A stretch of DNA of 64,000 bases from Candidatus Sumerlaeota bacterium. GTDB lineage: Bacteria > Sumerlaeota > Sumerlaeia > Sumerlaeales > Sumerlaeaceae. The position numbers were made by a program, and so were the translations under genes. Position 1 is the first letter of the stretch, and each line of letters starts with the position of its first letter. Below, in pieces: positions 1 through 8,846 of this stretch. Location: contig JADFCV010000003.1 in NCBI GenBank assembly GCA_017161655.1, forward strand, positions 288,849-352,848, read 5' to 3'. The notes under the pieces were generated by a model that saw nothing but the letters and a program-made list of their open reading frames with translations, did no database searches and was not told the DNA's origin.

Positions 1-102
1 GAGTTCTTCAGGTAAAGCTTGCATAAAAGCATGCCCACGCGTGGGGGCGACAATGAGTGACCCCACAACCACAGTCAGGGCCAAAAAAGTGTTTTTCCCC
101 AT
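1..102 (-). CDS. Secreted protein, N-terminal fragment (runs off window)
   Basis: Only the first 34 codons are in the window; the gene continues past base 1. The start ATG at 102 is preceded by AGGTGAG at a good distance. The visible peptide is a typical signal sequence: a short basic start (MGKN), a hydrophobic stretch and a plausible cleavage site after RGHA. It begins 11 bases after the stop of the PilW-like gene, so it is probably the last visible member of the minor pilin operon. An exported pilus-assembly or adhesin protein is possible, but no function can be read from this fragment. Confidence 0.6.
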   Translation of the reverse strand, partial: MGKNTFLALTVVVGSLIVAPTRGHAFMQALPEEL

Positions 103-113
103 GTTCTCTCACC

Positions 114-737
114 TCAGTATTGACGCAAGTTCACGGCAAACGTCCGCGTGGCAATGACCCAATTCGAACGCTTGGATGGATTGCGCCAGCTTCGGCGCGC
201 AAGCCCTTGGTCGTTGACCTCCAGTTGAACGAGTATCAGCGAGTTATCCGGTGCGCCGGTGGGCAGGACGCCCTGGGCAAACCAAACGTACTCCAAACGT
301 GTAAGGTTCGAATTAGCAAATGCTTGATCTAACCGCTGTTCGTTGTTCGCGACGTTGATATTGGGATCGTAAACAATGGAGCGGTTCGTCGGGTTGAAGC
401 GTAGCTCCTGATTGGGCATGTTGTCGCCAGAGCGGAAGATGATGCGGTAGAAAAAAACCTCTTTACCTGACGGTTGCCCAGGGACTGCATCACTCACAGA
501 AAAGGGCACAACCTGATTTCGCGACGCACGGCGGAGGATATCGATAATCTTGTCCTGAATGCGGTCCGCGCGGCGCGCAACCTGGGCTTCAATAAAAGCC
601 ACCCGTTGTTGACGGGCGACCGACCAGAGGAGGTAGACAATGGCCACACTGATGAAAACCGCAATCGTTGATGCAATGAGCACCTCTACAATGGTCAACG
701 CGTGTTTTCGGTGGGTGCAATAACGTCGGCTCATCAT
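114..737 (-). CDS. Type IV minor pilin, PilW-like
   Basis: A pseudopilin/minor pilin of about 208 residues. The short basic leader MMSRRYCTHRKHA is followed by the class III prepilin motif LTIVEVL and a hydrophobic helix, the site where prepilin peptidase cuts and methylates. The rest is a periplasmic domain without a clear motif. I chose ATG 737 rather than the longer open frame (to 797) because the leader then has normal length and the gene starts 2 bases after the stop of the PilV-like gene, with GGAG upstream. Position third in the operon, length and N-terminus fit PilW/GspJ-type proteins that prime pilus or pseudopilus assembly in the inner membrane. Confidence 0.75.
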   Translation of the reverse strand: MMSRRYCTHRKHALTIVEVLIASTIAVFISVAIVYLLWSVARQQRVAFIEAQVARRADRIQDKIIDILRRASRNQVVPFSVSDAVPGQPSGKEVFFYRIIFRSGDNMPNQELRFNPTNRSIVYDPNINVANNEQRLDQAFANSNLTRLEYVWFAQGVLPTGAPDNSLILVQLEVNDQGLARRSWRNPSKRSNWVIATRTFAVNLRQY

Positions 738-738
738 A

Positions 739-1290
739 TCAGTTAAACTCCGGGTAGACAACGGTTGTCGCGTCGAGCGTTTGCCACTGGTTCCCACGTC
801 CTAGAGGTGGGCGCCAGCGAAGCTCTAAACGGATTGTGCGAGCGCGAGGAAAACCTCCCACATTCTGGGTCGTGATAGTCACCCTGTATTGGGGATCCCG
901 GTTCGCCACCCAGACGAGATCTGGATGAAAAACCTTGAAAGCGGTGGTGTTGAGACTTCGCCACTGCCCGTCCGACGGAGGAAAAGTTATAGAGATCTTT
1001 GTGGTCCCCCCCGAGGGAAGGAGAATGTCACGCGTGCCATCATACAAAGCATTGATGGGCTGTCCTGGCCCAATGTTTTCGTACGGCGCAGCCCGGGCAA
1101 TCTCTAGGTAATGGTGGAGAAAATCCAACATGATGTCCCGGTCTGCGGCTTTGCGCTGCTCTAGCCGCGCATAGGACAGAACGAGAAGGGTCATAAAGAA
1201 GGTCGAGCCGACGATGAGTGTAGCGAAAATGACCTCGACGAGGGTCATTCCACGATTTGGCGTCTTATGTCGTGTAAAATATCTTGTCAT
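739..1290 (-). CDS. Type IV minor pilin, PilV/GspI-like
   Basis: A prepilin-like protein of about 183 residues. After a basic leader (MTRYFTRHKTPNRG) comes the methylation motif MTLVEVIFATL with Glu at +5, then a hydrophobic helix and a small soluble domain ending VVYPEFN. ATG 1290 is preferred over a GTG 15 bases upstream because GTGAGAG precedes it. The gene lies between the PilX-like and PilW-like genes on the same strand, the usual X-V-W clustering of minor pilins. It could equally be a type II secretion pseudopilin; no secretin or ATPase gene is in view to decide. Confidence 0.75.
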   Translation of the reverse strand: MTRYFTRHKTPNRGMTLVEVIFATLIVGSTFFMTLLVLSYARLEQRKAADRDIMLDFLHHYLEIARAAPYENIGPGQPINALYDGTRDILLPSGGTTKISITFPPSDGQWRSLNTTAFKVFHPDLVWVANRDPQYRVTITTQNVGGFPRARTIRLELRWRPPLGRGNQWQTLDATTVVYPEFN

Positions 1291-1478
1291 TTCGCTCTCA
1301 CGCACTTTCGTTTTAGAAACAGCCCTCGGGCCAAAATCTCATCAGAGTGCACTCTTCTAGCAGAGGTTGAGAAGATCACTCCGTACTACCCCTCGGAGGC
1401 GGATGGGGAGTCTCTTCTTCCCTTTCAGCAACCATCCGAACCGCGCCCGTCCTCTGCCACCTGCGGACGATTGTGGGA

Positions 1479-3155
1479 CTACTGGGATACAACTTCGCCT
1501 CGCTCGAGGATCTTGGTCTTATAGGCAATTGGCAGTTCGAGGTCCACGATCCTGTTTCCATCGCTGTCAAAGAACTTATGCACATAGCGGCCATGAATGC
1601 GGTAGTCATACCAGAAGGTAAGCCTGTTGGAGAAGATCACGGCCTCATCACGGCAGATCATTGCTCCATAGATGTTCATTGGCCCCGTGTTGGTCCAGCC
1701 ACCGTAGCAGTGGTTCGTGTAAAAGATGCCTGTAATCTGCGTAATTCCTATAGACGAGATCGTGTTATAGTCGACAGGCGTGCCTCCCGTACCTGTGGGG
1801 TAATTATAAATCTTCGAAGCACGTGCTGACGTCATTTGGAAGTCGTTGGTATAGCTATAGTTCGTCGTGCGAATCACGCCGTCCTCATCGGCATCGTAGG
1901 CTGCGGAATCAGGGACTCCGTCGCCATTGGTGTCCTTCCAGGGGATTCCGTCGTCCGCCGTATTGCGAATCCCGTCGCGCCCGAGCTGATCTTCACGGCC
2001 TAGTCTCTCAAATCCATAAGAGGACGGCGAGCAGACGTTGCTTCGCCACGTGGAATTGTTGACCTGACCAAAAAGGATGTGACCACGCGCTGCGAAAGAA
2101 ATGAGGTCCTTGTTCTGGGCGAACGCCTGATCAACCCAGCTATCATAGAACGCTTGACGTTGAGCTGGCGTCAGACTCGTGTGGTTGGGCGGCAATTGGA
2201 ACGTCGGCCCATTCTTATAACTCGTGTTTCCAGCAATGTAAATGTTCCCGCCTGCATAAAGACTTCCCTGACCCGTGATGACTCCGTCAATGATGACGTC
2301 GCCATTCACGACCACGATACCATCAATCCGCACAGGGTTGGTCGAAGTCCCTTTGAGATAAAGCCCGGTTTTTGAACCACTGAAACCAAACGTCTGGTTG
2401 GCTATGGTCGTTGATCCAATTTTGATCGTTCCGTTCGCTTTTGAAACGTAATAGGAGAGATCTTTCAAATTGGGCATCTTCACCCTATGTGTGCCGACAT
2501 GGCAATAGGTGAAGGGATCCTGTCCTGCCCATCCCGCGAAAGGACGGGGATTAGCAAAGGGATTGACCTTGACCAAATTCGACTCGATGTCGCCGGCAGC
2601 AAAAATGTGGCCGTTCACAGTGGGTTGGGATTTGAAATCGAAATCCCAGTTCGAGCGGTTGTCGCCGTTGCCGGTAATGGCTGAGCCCCACCACCAACCC
2701 CAGTTGTTGAGGAAGTACTCGTGGTCGAACACCTGTGAAGGGGGTCTGTATTGCACACGAGCTGTCAACGTGCGCCTCTTGTTACGGACCGTCGCGCTCG
2801 CGACAACCTGGTGAACTGTTGGCACATTTTGGGGGTCTGGACCAATTGTGTAGGAAATATCCTTCACATCGGGATCCACGGAAGCCGGCAGAGACGCTGC
2901 CGAATAAGTGCCATACACAGTGCTAACGGGATTGGGAGCCTGGACATCTGCGATTTTCTGAACACCTTCCAGCAAAGCCTGTTCCGCCGCATAGTAGGCT
3001 TCGGCCCAGGCGATGCGGTCATACTGCCGCGCATGTTCAAAACGTGTGAGCCCGAGCAACGCCAGGCAGGCGAGAAAAAGAATGCCTGAGACGACGAGCC
3101 CCTGGATAAGAGCTGTGCCCGATTGGAGTCTCTTTATGTGGTATCTTGCCGCCAT
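1479..3155 (-). CDS. PilX-like pilus assembly protein with EF-hand-like loops
   Basis: Predicted inner-membrane-anchored exported protein of about 558 residues. The N-terminus resembles PilX: basic leader, then SGTALIQGL and a long hydrophobic segment, with YYAAEQALLEG in the helix after it. The middle (about residues 260-320) has short Gly/Ile/Val repeats such as VVNGDVIIDG and YAGGNIYIAGN that look like a right-handed beta-helix. Near residue 420 there are Asp-rich loops (DTNGDGVPDS, DADEDGV) of the calcium-binding EF-hand/dockerin type. ATG 3155 is chosen over a frame reaching 3242 because GGGAG sits just upstream. First gene of the minor pilin operon; much larger than classical PilX (about 200 residues), so it may be a tip adhesin or assembly factor. 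Confidence 0.65.
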   Translation of the reverse strand: MAARYHIKRLQSGTALIQGLVVSGILFLACLALLGLTRFEHARQYDRIAWAEAYYAAEQALLEGVQKIADVQAPNPVSTVYGTYSAASLPASVDPDVKDISYTIGPDPQNVPTVHQVVASATVRNKRRTLTARVQYRPPSQVFDHEYFLNNWGWWWGSAITGNGDNRSNWDFDFKSQPTVNGHIFAAGDIESNLVKVNPFANPRPFAGWAGQDPFTYCHVGTHRVKMPNLKDLSYYVSKANGTIKIGSTTIANQTFGFSGSKTGLYLKGTSTNPVRIDGIVVVNGDVIIDGVITGQGSLYAGGNIYIAGNTSYKNGPTFQLPPNHTSLTPAQRQAFYDSWVDQAFAQNKDLISFAARGHILFGQVNNSTWRSNVCSPSSYGFERLGREDQLGRDGIRNTADDGIPWKDTNGDGVPDSAAYDADEDGVIRTTNYSYTNDFQMTSARASKIYNYPTGTGGTPVDYNTISSIGITQITGIFYTNHCYGGWTNTGPMNIYGAMICRDEAVIFSNRLTFWYDYRIHGRYVHKFFDSDGNRIVDLELPIAYKTKILERGEVVSQ

Positions 3156-3306
3156 TTTTTCATCTCCCACTGAGATCAAAATGCAGTCTTGAACATGCAA
3201 GATAGGGACCAAAAGAAGTGGGAGGGTTACTGAGACTCTCATCTACTGAAAATACGAGTTTTGGCAAAGGAACTGCAGGGCACGCAGAATTGCGCGCGGG
3301 TTATTA

Positions 3307-3323
3307 TGCACTTTCTTTGTGCA
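3307..3323. repeat. Inverted repeat between mutL and the pilin operon
   Basis: TGCAC-TTTCTTT-GTGCA is a perfect 5-bp inverted repeat with a 7-base spacer in the 216-base gap between the mutL stop and the pilin operon start. No T-run follows on either strand, so it is not a convincing terminator. It could be an operator for the pilin operon. Confidence 0.3.
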
Positions 3324-3371
3324 ACAATATTTGTGCAGTCTCGGTCGGTGTGATATTTCTCTCGCAGCTGG

Positions 3372-5312
3372 TCAGCTCACAACGCGTTTGAATTGCCTGT
3401 CGAGCTGGGCGCGTGTCAAAAGAATCATCGTCGGCCGTCCATGGGGACAGGTAAACCCCATACGGGAGTCCACGATGTCGCGAACGAGTTGACGCATTTC
3501 GTCAAGTGAAAGTTTTTGACCTGATTTGATTGCTCCACGGCATGCCATGCGTGTGAGGATTCTATCACGTAGCGAATCCAAATCTCCCTCTTTCCCAAGC
3601 GCGAGAGAGTCATCCACGACATCCATCAACACTCCCCCCACGTCGATAGAGGGAAGATCGGCAGGCACACTCTGAACCACAAAAGTTGTTCCCCCAAAGT
3701 GCTCGACGTGAAGGCCAAGGGCAGTGAACTCACGGGTCAGTGCCTGAATTGTCGGAACTGCTTCCACGGGGACGTCCACCGTCACGGGCAGGAGTAAGGG
3801 CTGCGTGTTGACCTTTTCTTGGGCTCGCTCACGCAATTGCATGTAGAGCAACCGCTCGTGAGCTGCATGCTGATCGATGAGAAGCAAATTCTCACCTGCT
3901 CGAGCAACGATGTAACAGTCCGCCACTTGACCAAGTGGTTCGGGATACTCTCCTCCGCTGAGAAGAAGAGCTTGAGCCTCGGCCTGAGCGGTGGTCGGGG
4001 AAGGCTCCGGAGATGCCTGCTGACCGAGAGGATGGACGCTGCACGGACTCTCGACCGATGTGTTAAGACAGCTTTCTTGATTTCTTTGCGCCTGTTGTGC
4101 CAGATCAAACTCACGCTGCGCGGCCACAAGTCGGCTCAACTCATGCTCGCCAGGAGTCCCGCCCGCGGACGGTGTCTGCATTGTCCATTGGGTAAAATCT
4201 CCCGGGACAGTGGGGCGAGCGCCTGTTGAATGAGCAAACCAGTGCGATGCGGAGATCAACTCGTCTTGCCGGCCTTCGGGACCTGGGGGCGATGAAAGGG
4301 AAATGGTAGGCAGGAGATTTGCCCCAGCTAGAGACTCCTGGACAGCTCGATGCACCACACCGAGCACCATGGCTTCGTTACGGAAACGCACTTCTTCCTT
4401 CGTAGGGTGAACGTTTACGTCCACTTCTTGCGGAGGAAGCTCGATGTTGAGGATAACCACCGCAAACCGCTGGGTCATGAGAAGCCCTTTGTAGGCTTGT
4501 TGAACAACGTTCGAGAGCATACGGTGCGTGATGGGGCGGCCGTTCACGAAAAAGTACTGAAATCGGCGATCCTTGCGTGAGAAGGCAGGGGCGGCAGCAA
4601 ACCCGCGGACGTGGATGCCCTGGCGATGTCCTTCGACGGACAGGAGATGCTGGTCCGCTTCCATGCCAAGCAATGCCACAGCTCGATCGCGCCACGGTTG
4701 CTGGGGTGGCACTTCCAGGAGTGTGTCACGTTCATTGGCGACAACGAAGCCAATGTCGGGGCGAATCAAAGCCTGGCGAGTGACCATATAGAGGATGAGC
4801 TGCAACTCACTTGCTGGGCTCTTGAGAAACTTCAGTCGAACAGGGGTGTTGAAAAACAGATCTCGAACCCAGACGTCGGTTCCTTCGGGGGCCCCTGCTG
4901 CTTCGACGATTGGCTCCTGCCCTGGTTCACTTTGGAGGCGCGCGCCTGCCAGCTCACCCCGCTGGCGCGTGAGAATGGTGAGGCGCGCCACGGCTGCGAT
5001 GGACGCCAGTGCTTCGCCGCGAAAACCCCGCGTGCGTAACTGCCATAGGTCTTCGAAGCGCTCAATTTTGCTGGTGGCGTGGCGAAGAAGCGCTTTGGGC
5101 AGGTCCTCCCGAGCGATCCCGCACCCGTCGTCACGCACTCGAATATCGCGGCAGGAATTCGCCAGATCGATCACGATCCGCTGGGCTCCTGCGTCCACAG
5201 CATTTTCCACTAGTTCCTTCACCACGGACGCAGGCCGGACGATAACTTCGCCAGCAGCGATCTTGTTGACTAGCGATGCTGGTAAAATTCGGATCATGTG
5301 CTCTTGAAGCAT
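3372..5312 (-). CDS. mutL: DNA mismatch repair protein MutL
   Basis: Full-length MutL (646 residues). The GHKL ATPase domain has its classical blocks: NKIAAGEVI, KELVENAVDAG (Asn/Glu for Mg-ATP), DDGCGI, and TRGFRGEAL. The dimerisation/endonuclease domain is C-terminal: DQHAAHERLLYM (Asp480, His482, Glu486), ACRGAIKSG and CPHGRP. These are the metal-site motifs of MutL endonucleases from bacteria without MutH, so the protein should nick the error-containing strand. The last Glu of the DQHA(X)2E(X)4E motif is Met491 here. MutL acts with MutS, which is not in the window. The start at 5312 has AGAG five bases upstream; a Met five codons in is an alternative. Confidence 0.95.
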   Translation of the reverse strand: MLQEHMIRILPASLVNKIAAGEVIVRPASVVKELVENAVDAGAQRIVIDLANSCRDIRVRDDGCGIAREDLPKALLRHATSKIERFEDLWQLRTRGFRGEALASIAAVARLTILTRQRGELAGARLQSEPGQEPIVEAAGAPEGTDVWVRDLFFNTPVRLKFLKSPASELQLILYMVTRQALIRPDIGFVVANERDTLLEVPPQQPWRDRAVALLGMEADQHLLSVEGHRQGIHVRGFAAAPAFSRKDRRFQYFFVNGRPITHRMLSNVVQQAYKGLLMTQRFAVVILNIELPPQEVDVNVHPTKEEVRFRNEAMVLGVVHRAVQESLAGANLLPTISLSSPPGPEGRQDELISASHWFAHSTGARPTVPGDFTQWTMQTPSAGGTPGEHELSRLVAAQREFDLAQQAQRNQESCLNTSVESPCSVHPLGQQASPEPSPTTAQAEAQALLLSGGEYPEPLGQVADCYIVARAGENLLLIDQHAAHERLLYMQLRERAQEKVNTQPLLLPVTVDVPVEAVPTIQALTREFTALGLHVEHFGGTTFVVQSVPADLPSIDVGGVLMDVVDDSLALGKEGDLDSLRDRILTRMACRGAIKSGQKLSLDEMRQLVRDIVDSRMGFTCPHGRPTMILLTRAQLDRQFKRVVS

Positions 5313-5517
5313 TTACACTCTGTGAGAGTTTTCCCAAAGAAAAGTTAAAATGCGTGATGCAAGCGGTGTGAAACGCTGGATCACGCATCCGCCTCTCTCA
5401 TCAGGAGAGACTGCGAGTTGCGATCCGAGACACTTCGCCGAAAGAAGGGCCCCCAGTCGCCAAGAAAGGCGGACAAGAGCGCCCAAGGGGACGTATTGGC
5501 CATTCGTTACTCTGCTT

Positions 5518-6687
5518 CTAGGAGGCGCCCTGAACTTCGTCCACGAGCACTAAATTATTGCGGTGGATCGCCTCGTCATAAGGCTTCTCGCCGAGCACAG
5601 AAGCAATCTCTGAGGATTTTCTCCCTTTGATGAGTTCAAGTTCAGTGCTCGAGTAATTTACAATCCCACGGCCGAGGAGGGCTCCCGCACGATCCACGAT
5701 ATCTACGATGTCGCCTTCGCGGAACGAGCCAACGACCTCCATAATGCCCGCGGGAAGGAGGGACTTATTCTTGCGGACAAGAGCTTCCCGCGCACCGTCG
5801 TCCACCACGAGCTGGCGTCCACCAGCCACGCGGCCATGGAGGATCCACTGAGCGCGCGAGCTGCGCCTGGATTTGGGCGTTGCGGGAAAGTAGGTTCCCC
5901 GGAACTCGCCGCGCAGGATCTCATCCAGAACGCCAAGTCGTTTGCCATTGGCAATGACGACGTGCACACCGGCAGACGTAGCGATGCGGGCCGCGCGAAG
6001 CTTGCTTAGCATACCGCCACTGCCGACGAGCGATCCTGCTCCACCTGAGGGACAATACTTTTCGATTGTTGCCGGAGTGAGGCGCTCCACCACTTCAACG
6101 AGTTTCGCCTTTGGGTTTGTTTTTGGGTTTTCTTCGTAGAGACCGTCCACGTCCGAGAGCAAAACGAGCGCGTCGGCCTGCATCTTGACTGCGACGCGAG
6201 CAGCAAGGCCGTCGTTGTCGCCGAATTTGAGTTCATCCACCGTGACCGTGTCGTTTTCGTTGATGACGGGCACACATTTCGCGCGCAGAAGCTCATCGAG
6301 AGTATTGCGGGCGTTCAGGTAACGACGGCGGTCCTCCATATCGCTGGCCGTCAGAAGCATCTGGCCAACGTAAATGCCGTGAGGTTTGAAAAGGTCTGCA
6401 TAAATGGCCATCAGGCGCGATTGACCCACGGCAGCAAGGGCTTGCTTGCGCGAAATCGTGAGTTGCCGAACGCGTACGCCCAAAGCCGCGCGTCCCGCAG
6501 CAACGGCCCCTGAACTAACGAGGATAACCCGGCGCCCTGCTTTCAGGAGTTCGGCCACGCTATCGCAAATGCTTTTCATAAGAGCGCGATCAAGATCGCC
6601 ATCAGGCCCGGTGAGGACGGCAGAACCGATCTTAATAACGAGTGTACGCGCTTCTCCAAATGGCGATGGTTGAAGTTTCGGACTCAT
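5518..6687 (-). CDS. proB: Glutamate 5-kinase ProB (kinase plus PUA domain)
   Basis: First enzyme of proline biosynthesis: ATP-dependent phosphorylation of L-glutamate to gamma-glutamyl phosphate in the cytosol. The 389 residues comprise an amino-acid-kinase domain (VIKIGSAVL, VSSGAVAAGR, NENDTVT, FGDNDGLAARVA, LLSDVDGLY, GTGG-like loop VGSGGMLSKLRAA) followed by a C-terminal PUA domain (DDGAREALVRKNKSLLPAG). Length and domain order match E. coli-type ProB, which is feedback-inhibited by proline. GAGG lies 8 bases before the start. proA, the partner gene, is not adjacent; mutL follows downstream on the same strand after about 200 bases. Confidence 0.95.
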   Translation of the reverse strand: MSPKLQPSPFGEARTLVIKIGSAVLTGPDGDLDRALMKSICDSVAELLKAGRRVILVSSGAVAAGRAALGVRVRQLTISRKQALAAVGQSRLMAIYADLFKPHGIYVGQMLLTASDMEDRRRYLNARNTLDELLRAKCVPVINENDTVTVDELKFGDNDGLAARVAVKMQADALVLLSDVDGLYEENPKTNPKAKLVEVVERLTPATIEKYCPSGGAGSLVGSGGMLSKLRAARIATSAGVHVVIANGKRLGVLDEILRGEFRGTYFPATPKSRRSSRAQWILHGRVAGGRQLVVDDGAREALVRKNKSLLPAGIMEVVGSFREGDIVDIVDRAGALLGRGIVNYSSTELELIKGRKSSEIASVLGEKPYDEAIHRNNLVLVDEVQGAS

Positions 6688-6997
6688 CGACGCTTCCTCA
6701 TACCTTGCGAGTGTGTGCTTTTTCCGTTTTCAGTCAACATGCCTGCCAGGATACTCCCGTGCCACGCGCTGTAACAGGTGGACCAATTCCGCCATTCTCG
6801 CTTTAGCGAGTGTTCTGCGAGCCACGCTGAGTTTGGGATTGCTACTCAGTATCTGTGCGAGCCGGCTGCAAGAGAAAGCAATTCCATTTTCTTGTGTGAT
6901 AGGGAGCAACCGCCGGGCACAGAAGGCTGAGTTCAGACCGGCGCTTGGCGGCCGGTAAGTCCCACAGTGCAGCCACGAGAATCGCTGCAACGCGCTG
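6688..6997. other. 310-base gap upstream of proB; no gene seen
   Basis: Short open frames cross this gap on both strands, but none has a ribosome binding site or a recognisable product. A perfect 6-bp palindromic stem, ACCGGC/GCCGGT, occurs near 6940 without a T-run. The region probably carries the proB promoter; I could not fix a promoter sequence. Confidence 0.4.
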
Positions 6998-8737
6998 TTA
7001 TTCGAGCGGCAAGTGGTAGAATGCGTTAGCAAACTCGACGGCTTCCTCCCATGTGGGAAAAAGGCGCCAGCGAATCGTGCCCCACTGGCGGTCGAGCGAT
7101 TTTTCTACGAATCTCAAGCGAGCTGGTTGGCTGCGGCGCAGCAGAGTGTCCTCCGCGACAACGGCAGCGGCTCTTGGCGGCACCTTGAGAAGCTCGTGCA
7201 GCAAATAGTCGAATGAGCGCTGGAACCATGGGCCACCAAGATGGAAGAGGTGTCCTCGCCCTATCCCGGCCTTGTCGAACTCGCCGACGAGGCCAAGCTG
7301 CTCACGCAGCGGCATGTAATATGGGCCATTGACCACGCGCACACGGTCGAGCGTTTGCATGGATACGACATAGAATATCACATGAAGCAGGGCGAGTAGC
7401 GCAAAAACGAGCGGAAGAAGTCGAGCGACGCGGGGTTGCGTTGTCGCTTGCTCTGTTTGCTTTCTCATCCGTGAACTCAGGCCGATCACGAGCCAGCGTG
7501 CACCTAAGCAAACGATGAGCAGCGTGGCACCTAATGCAAAGTAGAAGTAGGTCCCGTTAGGATAGCGCATGAGCGCCCCCGTGACTGCCGGTGGGAAAAA
7601 TGACCATGCGAGCAAAAGGCGCGCTGGCTGCGTTTCCAGCGGAACCGAACGAGACGAGATGGTCTGAGGCAAGGCGGCGAGCAAACAGAGGGCAAGACCC
7701 GACAGTGCCAAGCAAAGAAGAGCAAGGTCGGTGAAACGCGTCGAAAGAATCACGCCGTCGGGCAACTCTTGCTCAATGCCAACCAGGGTTTGCAGACTTG
7801 CTAACGGATCAAAGACGCCTGCGTAGGCTTCCGCCATGCGTCCTGCCAGGGCTTTCGGGGGCGGAGCCATCTGCTCAAACTTGCGGACGTGCGGCGGCTT
7901 TTCCTGGGGAGGATTTGTCCTGACGGTGTGCCAATCCAGAAAACTTGGCGCCGCGAGACACACGAATCCAGCCAGGAGGATTCCGCAAAGGGCCAGGTTA
8001 CGTCGAGCGTGGCGCATCGGCACTTTGAGGACATGAACGAGGGTGGCAATGAACAGAGCAGCAAACCAGAGACTTGCCGCAAGGTGAACAAGCGCTGCCA
8101 CACCGGCCAGCGCCGTAGCTAAAAGAAGCAGGGAGAAATGATTTGGCAGAGAAGACGAAGTGCCGGCGGGTTGGGGAAACTCCGCCGCCGATTCGTCGTC
8201 TGCATTCGTGGGAGACCCCGTGGCTCGGTCAGACTTCGCCCCTTGGAGCGCGTGAAGCGTGAGGGCTAGGGACCAAGCACCGAGCGGGATCAGGAGGTGT
8301 TGCGCCCAAATGTCGCGAGAGGAAAACACGGTCTGGGGCAGAAATGCATAAAGGAGTGCAGCAGACCATGCCAGGGAACGCCCACCGAGGAGCCATCCGC
8401 ACCACCAGAGTGCAAAGATGCCACTCGCTACCAGCACCCCGATCCAGCCGGCAGCGGCACGCGGATCAGCCGAGAGTAGCGCTGGCGGAAGAATGAGCCA
8501 CTCAAGACCCGCTGGATTCCGGAATCCGAGGCTGTTCACAATGCCCGTCCGCGGAGGATGACCTAGGGAAAGTGTTTCCCGCGTGCGAATGAGAGCTTCT
8601 GCTGCATCAAAGCGAAAAGGCATGAGGTCAAGCCGCCACCACCGCAAGGCTAGGGCGACACCGAAGAGCGCAAGAAGCGCCACCAACTCAATTTTTTTGG
8701 CGTTGGAATGCCCGGGTCTCTCGTCAACCGTGGCCAT
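6998..8737 (-). CDS. Multi-pass membrane glycosyltransferase-like protein (GT-C/ArnT-like)
   Basis: Integral membrane protein of about 580 residues with roughly ten or more hydrophobic segments and a soluble C-terminal portion. The N-terminal region LRWWRLDLMPFRFDAAEAL resembles the first periplasmic loop of GT-C enzymes (PMT/ArnT group), where an acidic residue near the first helix acts in catalysis with a polyprenyl-phosphate sugar donor. The middle holds a charged linker (about residues 175-200). ATG 8737 is chosen; the frame extends to a TTG at 8830 without a ribosome binding site. It follows the dipeptide epimerase genes on the same strand. Substrate unknown; sugar transfer onto an envelope glycan or lipid is inference. 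Confidence 0.6.
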   Translation of the reverse strand: MATVDERPGHSNAKKIELVALLALFGVALALRWWRLDLMPFRFDAAEALIRTRETLSLGHPPRTGIVNSLGFRNPAGLEWLILPPALLSADPRAAAGWIGVLVASGIFALWWCGWLLGGRSLAWSAALLYAFLPQTVFSSRDIWAQHLLIPLGAWSLALTLHALQGAKSDRATGSPTNADDESAAEFPQPAGTSSSLPNHFSLLLLATALAGVAALVHLAASLWFAALFIATLVHVLKVPMRHARRNLALCGILLAGFVCLAAPSFLDWHTVRTNPPQEKPPHVRKFEQMAPPPKALAGRMAEAYAGVFDPLASLQTLVGIEQELPDGVILSTRFTDLALLCLALSGLALCLLAALPQTISSRSVPLETQPARLLLAWSFFPPAVTGALMRYPNGTYFYFALGATLLIVCLGARWLVIGLSSRMRKQTEQATTQPRVARLLPLVFALLALLHVIFYVVSMQTLDRVRVVNGPYYMPLREQLGLVGEFDKAGIGRGHLFHLGGPWFQRSFDYLLHELLKVPPRAAAVVAEDTLLRRSQPARLRFVEKSLDRQWGTIRWRLFPTWEEAVEFANAFYHLPLE

Positions 8738-8846
8738 GACTCTCAAGTGCCTACCGACGCAGAGGATGCGGTGCAACGGAAAGAAGACCAGGGTATGCAG
8801 CCGCGTCTTTTCGCCCCGGATTCTCTTCAATGAAGTAGCGGGGGCT

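Noticed and set aside
1479-1800. Dockerin/cellulosome component
   Set aside because: The Asp-rich loops are within a PilX-like protein and do not form the paired dockerin repeats at a C-terminus.
3262-3276. Second GG-N10-GC (TTGGCA...CTGC) as a sigma-54 promoter for pilin genes
   Set aside because: It points to the plus strand, away from the minus-strand pilin operon; the pattern occurs often by chance.
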